From NCBI RefSeq assembly GCF_018343515.1, contig NZ_JAGYPD010000001.1:1-64000 (forward strand): 64,000 bases of DNA, written 5' to 3'. Positions 37,918-47,480 of this stretch are shown piece by piece. A model generated the notes under the pieces. The model saw only the letters and a program-made list of their open reading frames with translations. It ran no database searches and was not told the DNA's origin. The position numbers were made by a program, and so were the translations under genes. Numbering within the stretch: position 1 is the first letter of the stretch; every line of letters starts with the position of its first letter. The stretch comes from Bacillus sp. FJAT-50079. GTDB taxonomy: Bacteria > Bacillota > Bacilli > Bacillales > Bacillaceae_C.

Positions 37918-38946
37918 TTAAATCACTCCTTGTTTTTGTGAATGTTTGCTCTTTTCAATTAAAAATTCTAGCTTCGCCAAAGCTGCTCCCGAGCCAAGAC
38001 TCTCTTTTGCAAGCTCTATTCCTTCTTGAATCGAATGTGCTTTTCCATTTGCATAAATTCCAATTCCTGCGTTCAAAATGACTGTATCGCGAAATGGACC
38101 TTCATCTCCATTAAGAACGCTCATCATGATCCGTGCATTGCGATCCGCATCTCCGCCAGCAATTTCGTCAATCGTGTACGTTGGCAACCCAACGTCTTTT
38201 GGAGTAAGTGTCATTTCCGTTAACTGTCCGTTTTCCAATACAACGAGGTGATTTTCACCTGCTAGTGAGGCCTCATCCATATAATTAGCGCCATTAATAA
38301 TGACTGCCCGTTTTCTTCCAAGCTGATGAAGAACTTCTCCCATGAGCTTTAATTTATCACGGCGATAAATGCCGAGCAATTGCGTCTCAAGCTGAAGCGG
38401 ATTCGTTAATGGACCAATCAAATTGAAGATGGTTGGCACGCGCAAATCCCGTCTTACTTTCATGACTGCCTTCATCGCAGGGTGAACATTCGGAGCAAAT
38501 AAGAAGGCAATCCCATTTTCAGCAAGCAATTGGGCTGTTTCCTCTGGCTGATTGTCAATCGAAACGCCTAATTGCTCGAGTACATCTGCGCTTCCCGTTT
38601 GACTTGAGATGCTGCGGTTTCCATGTTTAGCAACCGTAATTCCCGCTCCAGCGATCACAAACGCAGACGTCGTACTAATATTAAAGCTCTTCGATCCATC
38701 TCCGCCTGTGCCACAATTATCCATAATGCTTCCTTGCATCGTCGCAATCGGAACTGAACGCTCGCGGATTGCATTTACTAAACCGGTCACTTCCCCAGCT
38801 GTTTCTCCTTTTAATGCAAGTAAACCGAGCAAAGCTCCAGCTTCACTTTCTGTTGCTTCTCCTGTAAATAGTAAACGGGCCGCCTCTGTCATTTCTTCCA
38901 TCGTTAAGTCTTCTCCAACCATCAATTTTTGTAAGTACGGTTTCAT
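37918..38946 (-). CDS. trpD: Anthranilate phosphoribosyltransferase
   Basis: TrpD transfers phosphoribose to anthranilate. The 342 residues contain DNCGTGGDGSKSFNIST near 77 and KHGNRSISSQTGSADVLE near 107, the PRPP- and anthranilate-binding loops. The ATG at 38946 (MKPYLQKLMV) is ten bases after AAGGAG. An upstream ATG in frame overlaps the Shine-Dalgarno. It is the first gene after two T-boxes. trpE, normally first, is absent. Confidence 0.96.
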   Translation of the reverse strand: MKPYLQKLMVGEDLTMEEMTEAARLLFTGEATESEAGALLGLLALKGETAGEVTGLVNAIRERSVPIATMQGSIMDNCGTGGDGSKSFNISTTSAFVIAGAGITVAKHGNRSISSQTGSADVLEQLGVSIDNQPEETAQLLAENGIAFLFAPNVHPAMKAVMKVRRDLRVPTIFNLIGPLTNPLQLETQLLGIYRRDKLKLMGEVLHQLGRKRAVIINGANYMDEASLAGENHLVVLENGQLTEMTLTPKDVGLPTYTIDEIAGGDADRNARIMMSVLNGDEGPFRDTVILNAGIGIYANGKAHSIQEGIELAKESLGSGAALAKLEFLIEKSKHSQKQGVI

Positions 38947-38994
38947 TTTATCATCTCTCCTTTTCATTTAAATGGATATGGATATTTACATAAT

Positions 38995-39240
38995 AAAAAA
39001 AGCCCTCTGCAAACATAGATCACATGTTTACAGAGGGCGAGTCATTCGCGGTGCCACCTCTATTCGAAGATTGCTCTTCATCTCGATTCCCATTAACGGT
39101 GGAAAACCGGATTGCCCTACTTTGTTCAAGCAATCTCTCATAAGTCCATTCAGCAAAACCATCTGCACCGGATTCCCACCAACACCGGCTCTCTGTCAGC
39201 AATGTGCTTTGCGTACTACTCTTACTCAACGATTTAAATA
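38995..39240 (-). ncRNA. Trp-specific T-box riboswitch, proximal
   Basis: The minus-strand leader has the T-box sequence GAGGTGGCACCGCG (about 39047-39060) and a stem I with AGTA and AGAGAGCCGG motifs. The specifier region reads GAATGGAC, giving codon UGG for tryptophan. A terminator stem GCCCTCTGTAAACAT/ATGTTTGCAGAGGGC is followed by T7 at 38996-39039. Uncharged tRNA-Trp would favour the antiterminator and trpDCFBA expression. It ends about 50 bp before trpD. Confidence 0.93.
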
Positions 39241-39333
39241 ATTTAAATAATTTAAATGATTAAACGTTACGTTCTGCCGCAACATATTTTAACTCGGATC
39301 ACGCAAAGCTAAGAAACAGCGCTTAAAAAAACA

Positions 39334-39620
39334 CAAAAAGGGCCCCTCATCCAAAGGACGAGGAACCCGTGGTACCACCTTTATTAGCTGAATACAGCTC
39401 ACTTTGACAGCAACAAGCATATTTTGCTTATTGCCCGCCTTTTTAACGCTAAGACTGATGCGCCAAAGCCTACTGATCCAAGGATTGTTCGGTTTGGAAG
39501 CTCGGAAGTCCATTCATTATTTCTGCATACCGATTCCCACCAACCATCGGCTCTCTTCTATGCGACAAAATAATTACTACTCTTCGTCATTGCCAGAAAT
39601 ATTGTTTAAGTTCGAATTAT
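39334..39620 (-). ncRNA. Trp-specific T-box riboswitch, distal
   Basis: A second complete T-box precedes the first. The minus strand has AAGGTGGTACCACGG (39367-39381), a stem I with TAGTA and AGAGAGCC motifs and a specifier region GAATGGAC, again UGG. The terminator stem GGGTTCCTCGTCC/GGATGAGGGGCCC, followed by five Ts, lies at 39335-39368. Two tandem Trp T-boxes give a steeper response than one. I recall the same tandem arrangement before the trp operon of the B. anthracis group. Confidence 0.92.
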
Positions 39621-39625
39621 GTTTC

Positions 39626-39654
39626 ATCTTAACTTCTCTTTTTAAGAAAGTCAA
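39626..39654 (-). promoter_or_regulatory. Sigma-A promoter of the trp operon
   Basis: TTGACT (39649-39654), 17 bp, TAAGAT (39626-39631) on the minus strand, immediately upstream of the distal T-box. Confidence 0.82.
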
Positions 39655-39708
39655 GATGTTTTTAATAACTTTGTACATTTCTTAAAAGGTCGGTGGTGAG
39701 ATCGAGAT

Positions 39709-39838
39709 GTTGATTTCCGTTCTGGCTGGACGCTTTCCGCGGGGCGTATCTTGAGCCTCCCCGTCGCGCAAGCGCTCTTGTGGGGTCTCAAGCTGCACTC
39801 ACATCCCGCCGGAGTCGCCAGCCGCCACTCCAATCAAC
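39709..39838 (+). repeat. Palindromic repeat element, left copy
   Basis: This 130-bp GC-rich element is bounded by GTTGATT/AATCAAC. Nested arms GCTGG/CCAGC and GAGCCTCCCC/GGGGTCTC lie around a central GCGCAAGCGC. Similar MITE-like palindromes (with GGACGCTTTCCGCGGGG) are scattered in Bacillaceae genomes as I recall them. It carries no coding capacity. A related element in opposite orientation lies at 40585-40762. Confidence 0.75.
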
Positions 39839-39975
39839 GCGGTACAAATATAAAAACATCTCAAACAGTTCCCAGTGCCTTTTTTTGCATCAATAATCTA
39901 ACCAATTTTACTTCTTAATAATTTTGTTTGGATATACTAACACCTAAATCATAATTATAGAAATGAGGCATTAAA

Positions 39976-40458
39976 TTGCTTTTCCTGGTTCGTTTATTTA
40001 TTATTTTATTCTTGTTAAATTATTCTCCCTTGATAATTATGGCTAAAGAAATTAAGTATAATCACGACAGCAAAACTATTTCAGAAATAAAGAAAGATGT
40101 TGATTTTAACGTTTTAACGCCAAAAATGATTCCTGATGATTGGACATTAGATACCAAAATATCCCCTTGGATAATGCTACATTACATGGATAGTAAGGAT
40201 ACCAAACTGATGGTGAGTATTCATTTAGGAAGAGGATTTCCATTATCTGATGAAGATTTTCCTTTCTCCGAGAAAGTTGATATTAATGGAAACGATGGTT
40301 ACTTTCAGAATTGGGATGAAATTGGTGAAGTCGATAAACATGGAGACATTATTACTGGCGGCTTACTTAGATGGGTGCAAGATGGTACCCATGTAGAAAT
40401 GAATAGTTCATGTTTGTCGAAAGAAAGAATGCTGGATATCGCAAGGTCAATGAATTAA
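39976..40458 (+). CDS. Exported DUF4367-like protein
   Basis: This 160-residue protein has an N-terminal signal or anchor helix (LVRLFIILFLLNYSPLIIMA) and a soluble domain resembling DUF4367: VLTPKMIPDDWTLDTK near 47, a central strand with IHLGRGF, then INGNDGYFQNWD and a final LSKERMLDIARSMN. The start is TTG seven bases after GAGG. It is AT-richer than its neighbours and is flanked by two palindromic repeat elements in opposite orientation, which suggests an inserted cassette. Function unknown. Confidence 0.65.
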   Translation: MLFLVRLFIILFLLNYSPLIIMAKEIKYNHDSKTISEIKKDVDFNVLTPKMIPDDWTLDTKISPWIMLHYMDSKDTKLMVSIHLGRGFPLSDEDFPFSEKVDINGNDGYFQNWDEIGEVDKHGDIITGGLLRWVQDGTHVEMNSSCLSKERMLDIARSMN

Positions 40459-40584
40459 CTTTCCTCAACTAACAGGGACGATTAGTTCAAATAAAGATGT
40501 TGTAAAGGATTCAGTAAAAACGCTCAGAATTTGAGGCAAAAATTATACTTTTATAAAGCTTGAAACATGATGTTAGCATGCTCC

Positions 40585-40762
40585 GTTGATTGAAGCGGAA
40601 GGCGGTGACTCCTGGGGAATTATTAGCGTGACAGGTCAGATCCCGCAGGAGCGTATTTTAAGGAACGAAGCCTAAAGTCGCCACATCGTATGTCAATGGC
40701 TTCGTGACCAACATCCTGTTGGCCCGAAGCTCACCGCACGTCCGCCTGGAGCGTAAATCAAC
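40585..40762 (-). repeat. Palindromic repeat element, right copy
   Basis: This 178-bp element is bounded by GTTGATT/AATCAAC. Its ends resemble the 39709-39838 element read from the other strand (GCGGAAGGCGGTGACTCC and TCCGCCTGGAGC). The interior differs and contains the hairpin CCAACATCCTGTTGG at 40708-40722, which is the reverse complement of the 14439-14453 palindrome. The remaining bases of the 40459-40803 gap show nothing further. Confidence 0.7.
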
Positions 40763-40803
40763 AGTATTACATATGTTCTATTTTTCCAGGTGAACTTTTC
40801 ACC

Positions 40804-41667
40804 TTAATCGATATAAACTTTTTCACGAGAGAAGCCGCTGCCCAGTATTTCCGAGGCATTCAGGAAAATAACAAATGACTTCGGCTCTTGTTCTTGGAGT
40901 ATTTTTTTCAAATAAATCGCCTCGGATTGTTCGACAACACAAAGGATGATTGTCTTTTCTTTATTTGAATAGCCACCAATCGATTTCACCTTCGTCAGTC
41001 CGCGATCAATTTCTCCTTTAATAATTCGTTGAATCATTTCTTCTTTTTCCGTAATGATCATAACGAGCTTCGTAGGCGATGTGTGCAGCTGCACGAAATC
41101 GATCACTTTGCTCGTTACATAAATCGCAATCATTGCAAACAAAGCGAGCTCTAAGTTGAAGACAATCGCTGACGCAGCAACAACGAATCCATCTACAAGC
41201 AACTGGGAAAAACCACTCGAAAATCCGGTATATTTCTTCAACAGCTGGGCGACAATCGCTGTCCCACCCGTTGAGCCGCCACCACGATACACAATACCTA
41301 ACCCAATCCCAAGCACAATTCCCCCATAAATGGCACCAAGCATTGGTTCGTGTATATGGAGGTCAATTCCTTGTGTTAACCAGATCACAAACGGAACACA
41401 AAGCGTCCCAACTAATGTTTTTGCACTGAATTCTTTTCCAAGCAGAAATAATCCCACAAAAAATAACGGGAAACTAAAACTAAATTGAACGAGCGCTGGA
41501 TTCCACGCATAAAGCTCATATAAAATCGTACTAACCCCAGATATTCCTCCAGCCGCAAGTCTTGAAGGCAATAAGAACATATTATAGGATAGCGCGACAA
41601 GTGCCGCACCAAAAATCACTTGCACATAATCGAAATAAATACTTTTTGTTTTCACAATAATGATCAT
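40804..41667 (-). CDS. YitT family membrane protein
   Basis: This 287-residue protein has five to six transmembrane helices in the first 200 residues (DUF161) with GGISGVSTILYE and the glycine-rich GIVYRGGGSTGGTAIVAQLL. A C-terminal cytoplasmic DUF2179 domain (about 205-285) contains GEIDRGLTKVKSIGGYSNKEK. YitT proteins are common in Firmicutes and their transported substrate, if any, is unknown. It lies 18 bases downstream of the LysR regulator and is probably co-transcribed with it. Confidence 0.9.
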   Translation of the reverse strand: MIIIVKTKSIYFDYVQVIFGAALVALSYNMFLLPSRLAAGGISGVSTILYELYAWNPALVQFSFSFPLFFVGLFLLGKEFSAKTLVGTLCVPFVIWLTQGIDLHIHEPMLGAIYGGIVLGIGLGIVYRGGGSTGGTAIVAQLLKKYTGFSSGFSQLLVDGFVVAASAIVFNLELALFAMIAIYVTSKVIDFVQLHTSPTKLVMIITEKEEMIQRIIKGEIDRGLTKVKSIGGYSNKEKTIILCVVEQSEAIYLKKILQEQEPKSFVIFLNASEILGSGFSREKVYID

Positions 41668-41685
41668 ACCTACCTTTAAAATCTT

Positions 41686-42573
41686 TTATAAAAAGGGAAA
41701 ATTATATCCTTCCTTACTCTTGCAATCGTGAATCGTATCGATAAACTTCTCTAATGAAGCGGTAAGAAATGCGTCTTTTTTGCGAATAAAGACGGTTTGA
41801 ATTTTACTATATTGTTCCGGTACTTCATGGCATTGAATCAATCCTCTTTCTTCATGATGCTTAACGGTTGATCGCGGTACAAATGAGACGCCTAGTCCAG
41901 AATACACACTTCCTAAAATTGTTTCAAGCGTCCCCATTTCCATCAATTTTGAAGGGGCAACTTGCTCATCCCTTAACCATTCCTCCAGCTTTGAGCGATA
42001 TCCACATCCTCTGTTAAAAACGAGAAACGGCCTCTCTTTTAACTGTTCCAATGTGGCCGGATTCGTATCGGAAATAAGGACTAATTCTTCATCAAATACA
42101 TCGTATTGGATCAGGTCCGGATGAACCCTGCTTCCCCTTCCAGTTACAAAAGCTCCGTCCAGACGATAGTTCAACACCTCATCAATTAATTGATCAGTCA
42201 CCCCCGTCGTTAAGGATAAATCAATATGTTCATATCTTTTATTGTAACTGGATAAAATAAACGGCAATTTTATAACCGTTTCGACTGAGCCAATTTCAAG
42301 CTTCCCCGTTGGCGTTTCCGAATGATGAAATGCTTTTTTCATATCCGTTACGAGCGACACGATTTTCTCGGCATACTCCAATAATTGCCTTCCTTCAGGC
42401 GTCATCACCATTCCACGATTATGCCGATGAAAGAGCGGTGTGTGTAATTCCTCTTCCAATTTTTGAATTCTTGCTGATACATTGGATTGAACATAATTTA
42501 ATTCTTTCGCCGCTTTACTTATATTTCCAAATTCGACTACTTTCATGAAAATACTTAAATCTTTTAAATCCAT
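41686..42573 (-). CDS. LysR-family transcriptional regulator
   Basis: This 295-residue protein has a LysR HTH at residues 1-60 (LSIFMKVVEFGNISKAAKEL, NVSARIQKLEEELHTPLFHR) and a periplasmic-binding-like effector domain from about 90 to 290. The ATG at 42573 follows GGAGGGG. An upstream in-frame start lacks support. It is divergent from an EamA transporter gene, with a palindromic T-N11-A type site between them, so it probably controls that transporter. The inducer is unknown. Confidence 0.9.
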   Translation of the reverse strand: MDLKDLSIFMKVVEFGNISKAAKELNYVQSNVSARIQKLEEELHTPLFHRHNRGMVMTPEGRQLLEYAEKIVSLVTDMKKAFHHSETPTGKLEIGSVETVIKLPFILSSYNKRYEHIDLSLTTGVTDQLIDEVLNYRLDGAFVTGRGSRVHPDLIQYDVFDEELVLISDTNPATLEQLKERPFLVFNRGCGYRSKLEEWLRDEQVAPSKLMEMGTLETILGSVYSGLGVSFVPRSTVKHHEERGLIQCHEVPEQYSKIQTVFIRKKDAFLTASLEKFIDTIHDCKSKEGYNFPFL

Positions 42574-42604
42574 GATGTCCCCTCCAATCAAACTGTCATC
42601 ACAA

Positions 42605-42621
42605 ATAACGATACCTGTTAT
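42605..42621. promoter_or_regulatory. Candidate LysR-type binding site
   Basis: ATAAC-N7-GTTAT, a 17-bp dyad fitting the T-N11-A pattern of LysR regulators, lies in the 130-bp gap between the divergent lysR and EamA genes, 32 bp before the lysR start. Confidence 0.5.
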
Positions 42622-42704
42622 CTCCATTATTCATTTTACATGATATTCATTCTATTGTTAAATAAAGTTATTACACTGAAGGATTTACACATGGAGGGAA
42701 TATA

Positions 42705-43670
42705 TTGAAGAATCGCTTTTTATACGGTAGTCTTTTATGTTTAATTGCTAGTATATCTTGGGGTGCCATGTTTCCAGTCGCGCATCATTCCTTTCAATAT
42801 ATTGAACCTTTTTACTTTACGATTTTCCGCTACATTCCCGTCGCATTGATTTTAGTGATCATGCTTTGGGTAAAAGAGGGAAAACAAGCATTTAAGACAG
42901 AAGGGAAAGGGTGGTCCCTCTGGTTTTTTGGGACAATGGCATTTACCGTCTATAATCTATTCATCTTTTGGGGACAACATTCGCTCGGTGATTCAGGCGT
43001 CCTCTTAGCATCGATTATGGAAGCACTTATGCCACTCATCTCAGTTCTTATTTTGTGGATGCTACGCGGAGCCCGTCCAAGCATCACGACGATCATTTGC
43101 ATCCTTATCGCTTTTGTCGGTGTTTTACTCGTTATCACAAAAGGAGATATGACAACTTTCGCATCCATCGGAAAGCAAGTTGTTCCGCTCATCGCTCTTT
43201 TAGCGTCCGTCATCGGTTGGGTCATTTATACACTAGGCGGCAGCGGCTTTTCTAATTGGTCCGTCCTGCGGTACTCCGCGCTCACTTGCTTATATGGAAC
43301 AGCAACATCTACCGCAATCGTTCTATTTGGAACGGCATTCGATTTTGTTGATCCACCAAATCTAACAGCAATAAAGGCAGTCAAATGGGATCTTGCCTTT
43401 ATGATAATATTTCCAGGAATTATCGCATTGCTCGGCTGGAACGTCGGTGTGAGTATTATCCAACCTGTAAATGGCCTGCTATTTATTAACTTCGTTCCCA
43501 TTACAACCGTGCTCATCACCTTTATTCAAGGATACGCATTATCGATTTTCGAAATTAGCGGCATCCTCCTCGTCGTTGCCGGATTATTGCTTAATAATAT
43601 ATTCCAGCGTAGACGGTTGGACAAACAAGTACACAAAAAAGCCATCGATTCACAATTACAATCTGCTTAA
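42705..43670 (+). CDS. EamA/DMT-family transporter
   Basis: This 321-residue protein has ten hydrophobic helices arranged as two EamA repeats (about 6-145 and 165-305). The first carries SWGAMFPVAHHSFQYIEPFYF and the second has LLALLASVIGWVIY. Such drug/metabolite transporters export amino acids or other small metabolites. The start is TTG six bases after GGAGGG. It is divergent from the LysR regulator. Confidence 0.9.
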   Translation: MKNRFLYGSLLCLIASISWGAMFPVAHHSFQYIEPFYFTIFRYIPVALILVIMLWVKEGKQAFKTEGKGWSLWFFGTMAFTVYNLFIFWGQHSLGDSGVLLASIMEALMPLISVLILWMLRGARPSITTIICILIAFVGVLLVITKGDMTTFASIGKQVVPLIALLASVIGWVIYTLGGSGFSNWSVLRYSALTCLYGTATSTAIVLFGTAFDFVDPPNLTAIKAVKWDLAFMIIFPGIIALLGWNVGVSIIQPVNGLLFINFVPITTVLITFIQGYALSIFEISGILLVVAGLLLNNIFQRRRLDKQVHKKAIDSQLQSA

Positions 43671-43673
43671 TGA

Positions 43674-43713
43674 AAATCCGGTCATCTCTACTGAAAAGAT
43701 GACCGGATTTTTC
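43674..43713 (+). terminator. Terminator of EamA gene
   Basis: AAATCCGGTCATCT/AGATGACCGGATTT stem with a following TTTTC, starting at the stop codon. Confidence 0.85.
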
Positions 43714-43867
43714 TATGCTGAACGATTCATTTGTCTCCTTAACGCGCTCGCTGTTTCCCCACTAAAAATTAGATCAATTTTTAGAGCTCTATCTAACACT
43801 TTAATAAGATTCACTCCAGCCCAGTTAATTTAGGCGATTTTACGCATGTGAACCAAATAACAAAATC

Positions 43868-45195
43868 GATTGAACTCTTTATGACATTGGTTGCGATTTT
43901 CATTGGGAAACTGTCTATTAGAGAACTCCTTATGGACAAAGTTCACGATTTTATTAAGAAGCTGTCTATTAGAGAAATCCTCATGGACAAGATTTACGAT
44001 TTTCAATAAGAAACTGTCTATTAGAACACTCCTTATGGACAAGATTTACGATTTTCATTGAGAAGCTGTCTATTAGAGAAATCCTCATGGACAAGATTTA
44101 CGATTTTCATTAAGTAACTGTCTATTAGAGAACTCCTCATGGACAAGATTTACGATTTTCAATAAGAAACTGTCTATTAGAACACTCCTTATGGACAAGA
44201 TTTACGATTTTCATTGAGAAGCTGTCTATTAGAGAACTCCTCATGGACAAGATTTACGATTTTCATTAAGAAACTGTCTATTAGAACACTCCTTATGGAC
44301 AAGGTTTACGATTTTCATTAAGAAACTGTCTATTAGAACACTCCTTATGGACAAGGTTTATGATTTTCATTAAGAAACTGTCTATTAGAGAAATCCTTAT
44401 GGACAAGATTTACGATTTTCATTGAGAAGCTGTCTATTAGAGAACGCCTTATAGACAAAGTTCACGATTTTATTAAGAAATTGTCTATTAGAGAACTCCT
44501 CATGGACAAGATTTACGATTTTCATTGAGAAGCTGTCTATTAGAACACTCCTTATGGACAAGGTTTATGATTTTCATTAAGAAACTGTCTATTAGAGAAA
44601 TCCTTATGGACAAGATTTACGATTTTCATTGAGAAGCTGTCTATTAGAACACTCCTTATGGACAAGGTTTATGATTTTCATTAAGAAACTGTCTATTAGA
44701 GAAATCCTTATGGACAAGATTTACGATTTTCATTAAGTAGCTGTCTATTAGAACACTCCTCATGGACAAGATTTACGATTTTCATTAAGAAACTGTCTAT
44801 TAGAACACTCCTTATGGACAAGATTTACGATTTTCATTAAGAAACTGTCTATTAGAGAACGCCTTATAGACAAAGTTCACGATTTTATTAAGAAATTGTC
44901 TATTAGAGAAATCCTTATGGACAAGGTTTACGATTTTCATTGAGAAACTGTCTATTAGAGAAATCCTTATGGACAAGGTTTACGATTTTCATTAAGAAGC
45001 TGTCTATTAGAGAACGCCTTATAGACAAAGTTCACGATTTTATTAAGAAATTGTCTATTAGAGAACGCCTTTTGGACAAGGTTTACGATTTTCATTAAGA
45101 AACTGTCTATTAGAACACTCCTTATGGACAAAGTTCACGATTTTAACAAGAAACCGTCTATTAGAGAACTCCCCATAGACGAGTTTGCATTTTCC
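43868..45195 (+). repeat. Array B: about 25 tandem 51/52-bp repeats
   Basis: CTGTCTATTAG recurs at 43911, 43962, 44014, 44066, 44118, 44170 and so on to 45154. That makes 24 periods in 1243 bp, most exactly 52 bp and five of 51 bp, where the CATTAAG segment is shortened. A decayed copy precedes the first and a partial copy ends the array. Within a unit TGTCTAT and ATAGACA (or ATGGACA) form an inverted repeat with a 13-base spacer. The period is not a multiple of three, so it is not coding. The following 45196-45380 stretch holds nothing I recognise. Confidence 0.95.
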
Positions 45196-45380
45196 CCTTC
45201 GTAAAACCCGACATTTCTTCTCTTTTTAGAAAAGCACAAGTGATAGCCGAGAAACAGAAGTGGACACAAAGCGAGTCGAATAATCTTTAAAATCGCCTTT
45301 CTTGGGCTTGTGACCTCGAGCGATGGCACCTAGATTTATACAAAAATATCCCTCCATTGAAATGAAAACAATTATCTATA

Positions 45381-45411
45381 AAAAAAAGACCAACCTGTAA
45401 AAAGGTTGGTC
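45381..45411 (-). terminator. Terminator of the peptide transporter operon
   Basis: GACCAACCT/AGGTTGGTC stem followed on the minus strand by T8, about 28 bp after the last gene. Confidence 0.88.
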
Positions 45412-45438
45412 GATCATGTTTATGAAATTGCTTTATTA

Positions 45439-46452
45439 TCAGATATTCGCTTTAATTTTTCCGCTTTCGATTTCTTCCACAAAGTGACAAGCAGCTTCAT
45501 GGCCTTCTTTCATTGTTGCATGAGTCTTTAGTTGTGGCACTTCATTCCGACAACGCTCTTGGGCAAATGGGCAGCGTGTATGGAAACGACAGCCTGTCGG
45601 CGGATTGATTGGAGATGGAACATCTCCTTTCAGAACGATATGTGATTTTTCATGTTCAGGATCTGGGACAGGGATCGCTGAAAGCAAGGCTTTCGTATAC
45701 GGATGTTTTGGACTATCAAATAATGAATCCTTATCAGCAATTTCAACAATTTTCCCTAAGTACATAACAATGACCCGATCTGAAATATGTCGGACGACAC
45801 CGAGGTCATGTGAGATAAATAAATACGTTAATTTATATTCCTCTTGTAATTCTTCAAGTAAGTTTAATACTTGTGCTTGAATCGATACGTCCAATGCAGA
45901 AACTGCTTCGTCACAAATAATCAGTTTTGGATTAACTGAGAGTGCGCGTGCAATCCCTATTCTTTGTCTCTGTCCACCAGAAAATTCATGAGGATAGCGA
46001 TCTGCTTGGAACTCATTTAACCCAACCGTTTCTAGTAATTCGAGGACACGCTCACGGCGCTGTGCCCTCGGTACTGAATTTTGGATTTCCATCGCTTCCG
46101 TTAAAATTTCCGACACTGTTTGCCGAGGGTTAATCGATGCATACGGATCTTGGAAAATAATTTGTAAGTCTTTACGATATTTGCGCATTTCTTTTTTCGA
46201 CAGAGATGCAAGATCAACATCTTGGAACGTTACTTTTCCATCTGTCGGCTCTTCTAAACGTAAAATCGCTCTTCCTGTTGTTGATTTTCCACAACCTGAT
46301 TCTCCAACGATACTAACTGTTTCACCTTCATATACGGTAAAATTAATATCATCTACCGCCTTAACGTGGTTAACGGTTCTCCCTAGAAATCCACCTTTGA
46401 TTGGGAAATATTGTTTAAGCCCTTCAACCTTGAGCAGTTCTTTTTTCGCCAT
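45439..46452 (-). CDS. Peptide ABC transporter ATPase, OppF/DppF type
   Basis: A 337-residue ATPase of the oligopeptide/dipeptide importer family. Walker [10 protein letters not shown] is near residue 50, the signature [15 protein letters not shown] near 155 and Walker [13 protein letters not shown] near 176. The C-terminal oligo_HPY extension with [14 protein letters not shown] carries the cysteines typical of this subfamily. It overlaps the preceding ATPase gene by 29 bases. With OppD it forms the cytoplasmic ATPase pair. Confidence 0.93.
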   Translation of the reverse strand: MAKKELLKVEGLKQYFPIKGGFLGRTVNHVKAVDDINFTVYEGETVSIVGESGCGKSTTGRAILRLEEPTDGKVTFQDVDLASLSKKEMRKYRKDLQIIFQDPYASINPRQTVSEILTEAMEIQNSVPRAQRRERVLELLETVGLNEFQADRYPHEFSGGQRQRIGIARALSVNPKLIICDEAVSALDVSIQAQVLNLLEELQEEYKLTYLFISHDLGVVRHISDRVIVMYLGKIVEIADKDSLFDSPKHPYTKALLSAIPVPDPEHEKSHIVLKGDVPSPINPPTGCRFHTRCPFAQERCRNEVPQLKTHATMKEGHEAACHFVEEIESGKIKANI

Positions 46453-47461
46453 AAAGCTTCACCTCCGGATCGCCTTCCCATTCGTCTGAATAAATCCAGC
46501 AACGAATTTGATTGCCTTTTTCATCAGTCATTAACTCTGGCATCTTCGCTCTGCATAGATCGGTTGCAGCCGGGCAACGCGGTGCAAATCGACATCCTAC
46601 TGGCATTTCATGTGGATTCGGTACATTCCCCTTAATTGGAATGAGCTTTTCCTGATCAATATCATGACGCGGAAGTGAATTTAATAGCCCTACTGTATAT
46701 GGATGTTTAGGTTGCTTAAATAAAGATTTTACATCAGAGTATTCTACAACTTGTCCCGCATACATAACGGTGACAAAGTCACATGTTTCCGCTACAACTC
46801 CAAGATCATGAGTGATAAAGATGACGGACATGCCCATTTTTTGCTGCAAATCTTTAATTAAACGTAAAATTTGCGCCTGAATTGTTACGTCGAGCGCAGT
46901 TGTCGGCTCATCCGCAATTAAAATCTCTGGATTACATGCAAGTGCCATCGCGATCATGACACGTTGACGCATCCCACCTGATAATTCGAATGGATATTGT
47001 TTTACCCGTTGCTGCGGGGAAGGAATACCTACAAGTGTCAGCAATTCAACTGCCTTTTTCATTGCTTCTTTTTTTGACAAACTTTCATGAATGACTAATG
47101 CTTCACTAATTTGTTGACCAACCGTGAAGGCAGGGTTCAATGAAGTCATCGGTTCTTGGAAAATCATCGAAATGACATTTCCACGAACTTTGCGCATTTC
47201 TTTATCTGTTAAGTCCAGTAGATTTTTCCCTTTAAAAAGCACTTCCCCGCCTTTAATCCTTCCGTTGCTCGGAAGCAGTTGCATAAGCGAGAGCGATGTA
47301 ATACTTTTTCCCGAACCCGATTCACCAACAATACCAAGTGTTTTTCCTGCCGGCACGGAAAAAGTAACTCCGTCTACTGCCCGAACCTCACCATTGTCTG
47401 TATCAAAAGAAGTTCTTAAATCACGGACATCTAATACAGGCTGTTCAGTATGTTGTTTCAT
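46424..47461 (-). CDS. Peptide ABC transporter ATPase, OppD/DppD type
   Basis: A 345-residue ATPase with Walker [10 protein letters not shown], signature [15 protein letters not shown] and Walker [13 protein letters not shown]. The C-terminal extension has [14 protein letters not shown]. It starts 19 bases after the permease gene and overlaps the OppF-type gene. Confidence 0.93.
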   Translation of the reverse strand: MKQHTEQPVLDVRDLRTSFDTDNGEVRAVDGVTFSVPAGKTLGIVGESGSGKSITSLSLMQLLPSNGRIKGGEVLFKGKNLLDLTDKEMRKVRGNVISMIFQEPMTSLNPAFTVGQQISEALVIHESLSKKEAMKKAVELLTLVGIPSPQQRVKQYPFELSGGMRQRVMIAMALACNPEILIADEPTTALDVTIQAQILRLIKDLQQKMGMSVIFITHDLGVVAETCDFVTVMYAGQVVEYSDVKSLFKQPKHPYTVGLLNSLPRHDIDQEKLIPIKGNVPNPHEMPVGCRFAPRCPAATDLCRAKMPELMTDEKGNQIRCWIYSDEWEGDPEVKLYGEKRTAQG

Positions 47462-47480
47462 TGATTATTCACCTCAATTC

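Noticed and set aside
39651-39833. 60-residue frame within the left palindromic element
   Set aside because: It lies in a GC-rich palindrome typical of noncoding dispersed repeats and has no ribosome site.
43868-45195. CRISPR array
   Set aside because: Whole units repeat head to tail without unique spacers, the unit has no separate repeat and spacer parts, and no cas genes are present. The same holds for the other two arrays.
43830-45329. Short open frames on the minus strand across array B (for example 43830-44042 and 45135-45329)
   Set aside because: The unit is 51/52 bp, not a multiple of three, so the repeats rotate through all frames. No ribosome site is present.
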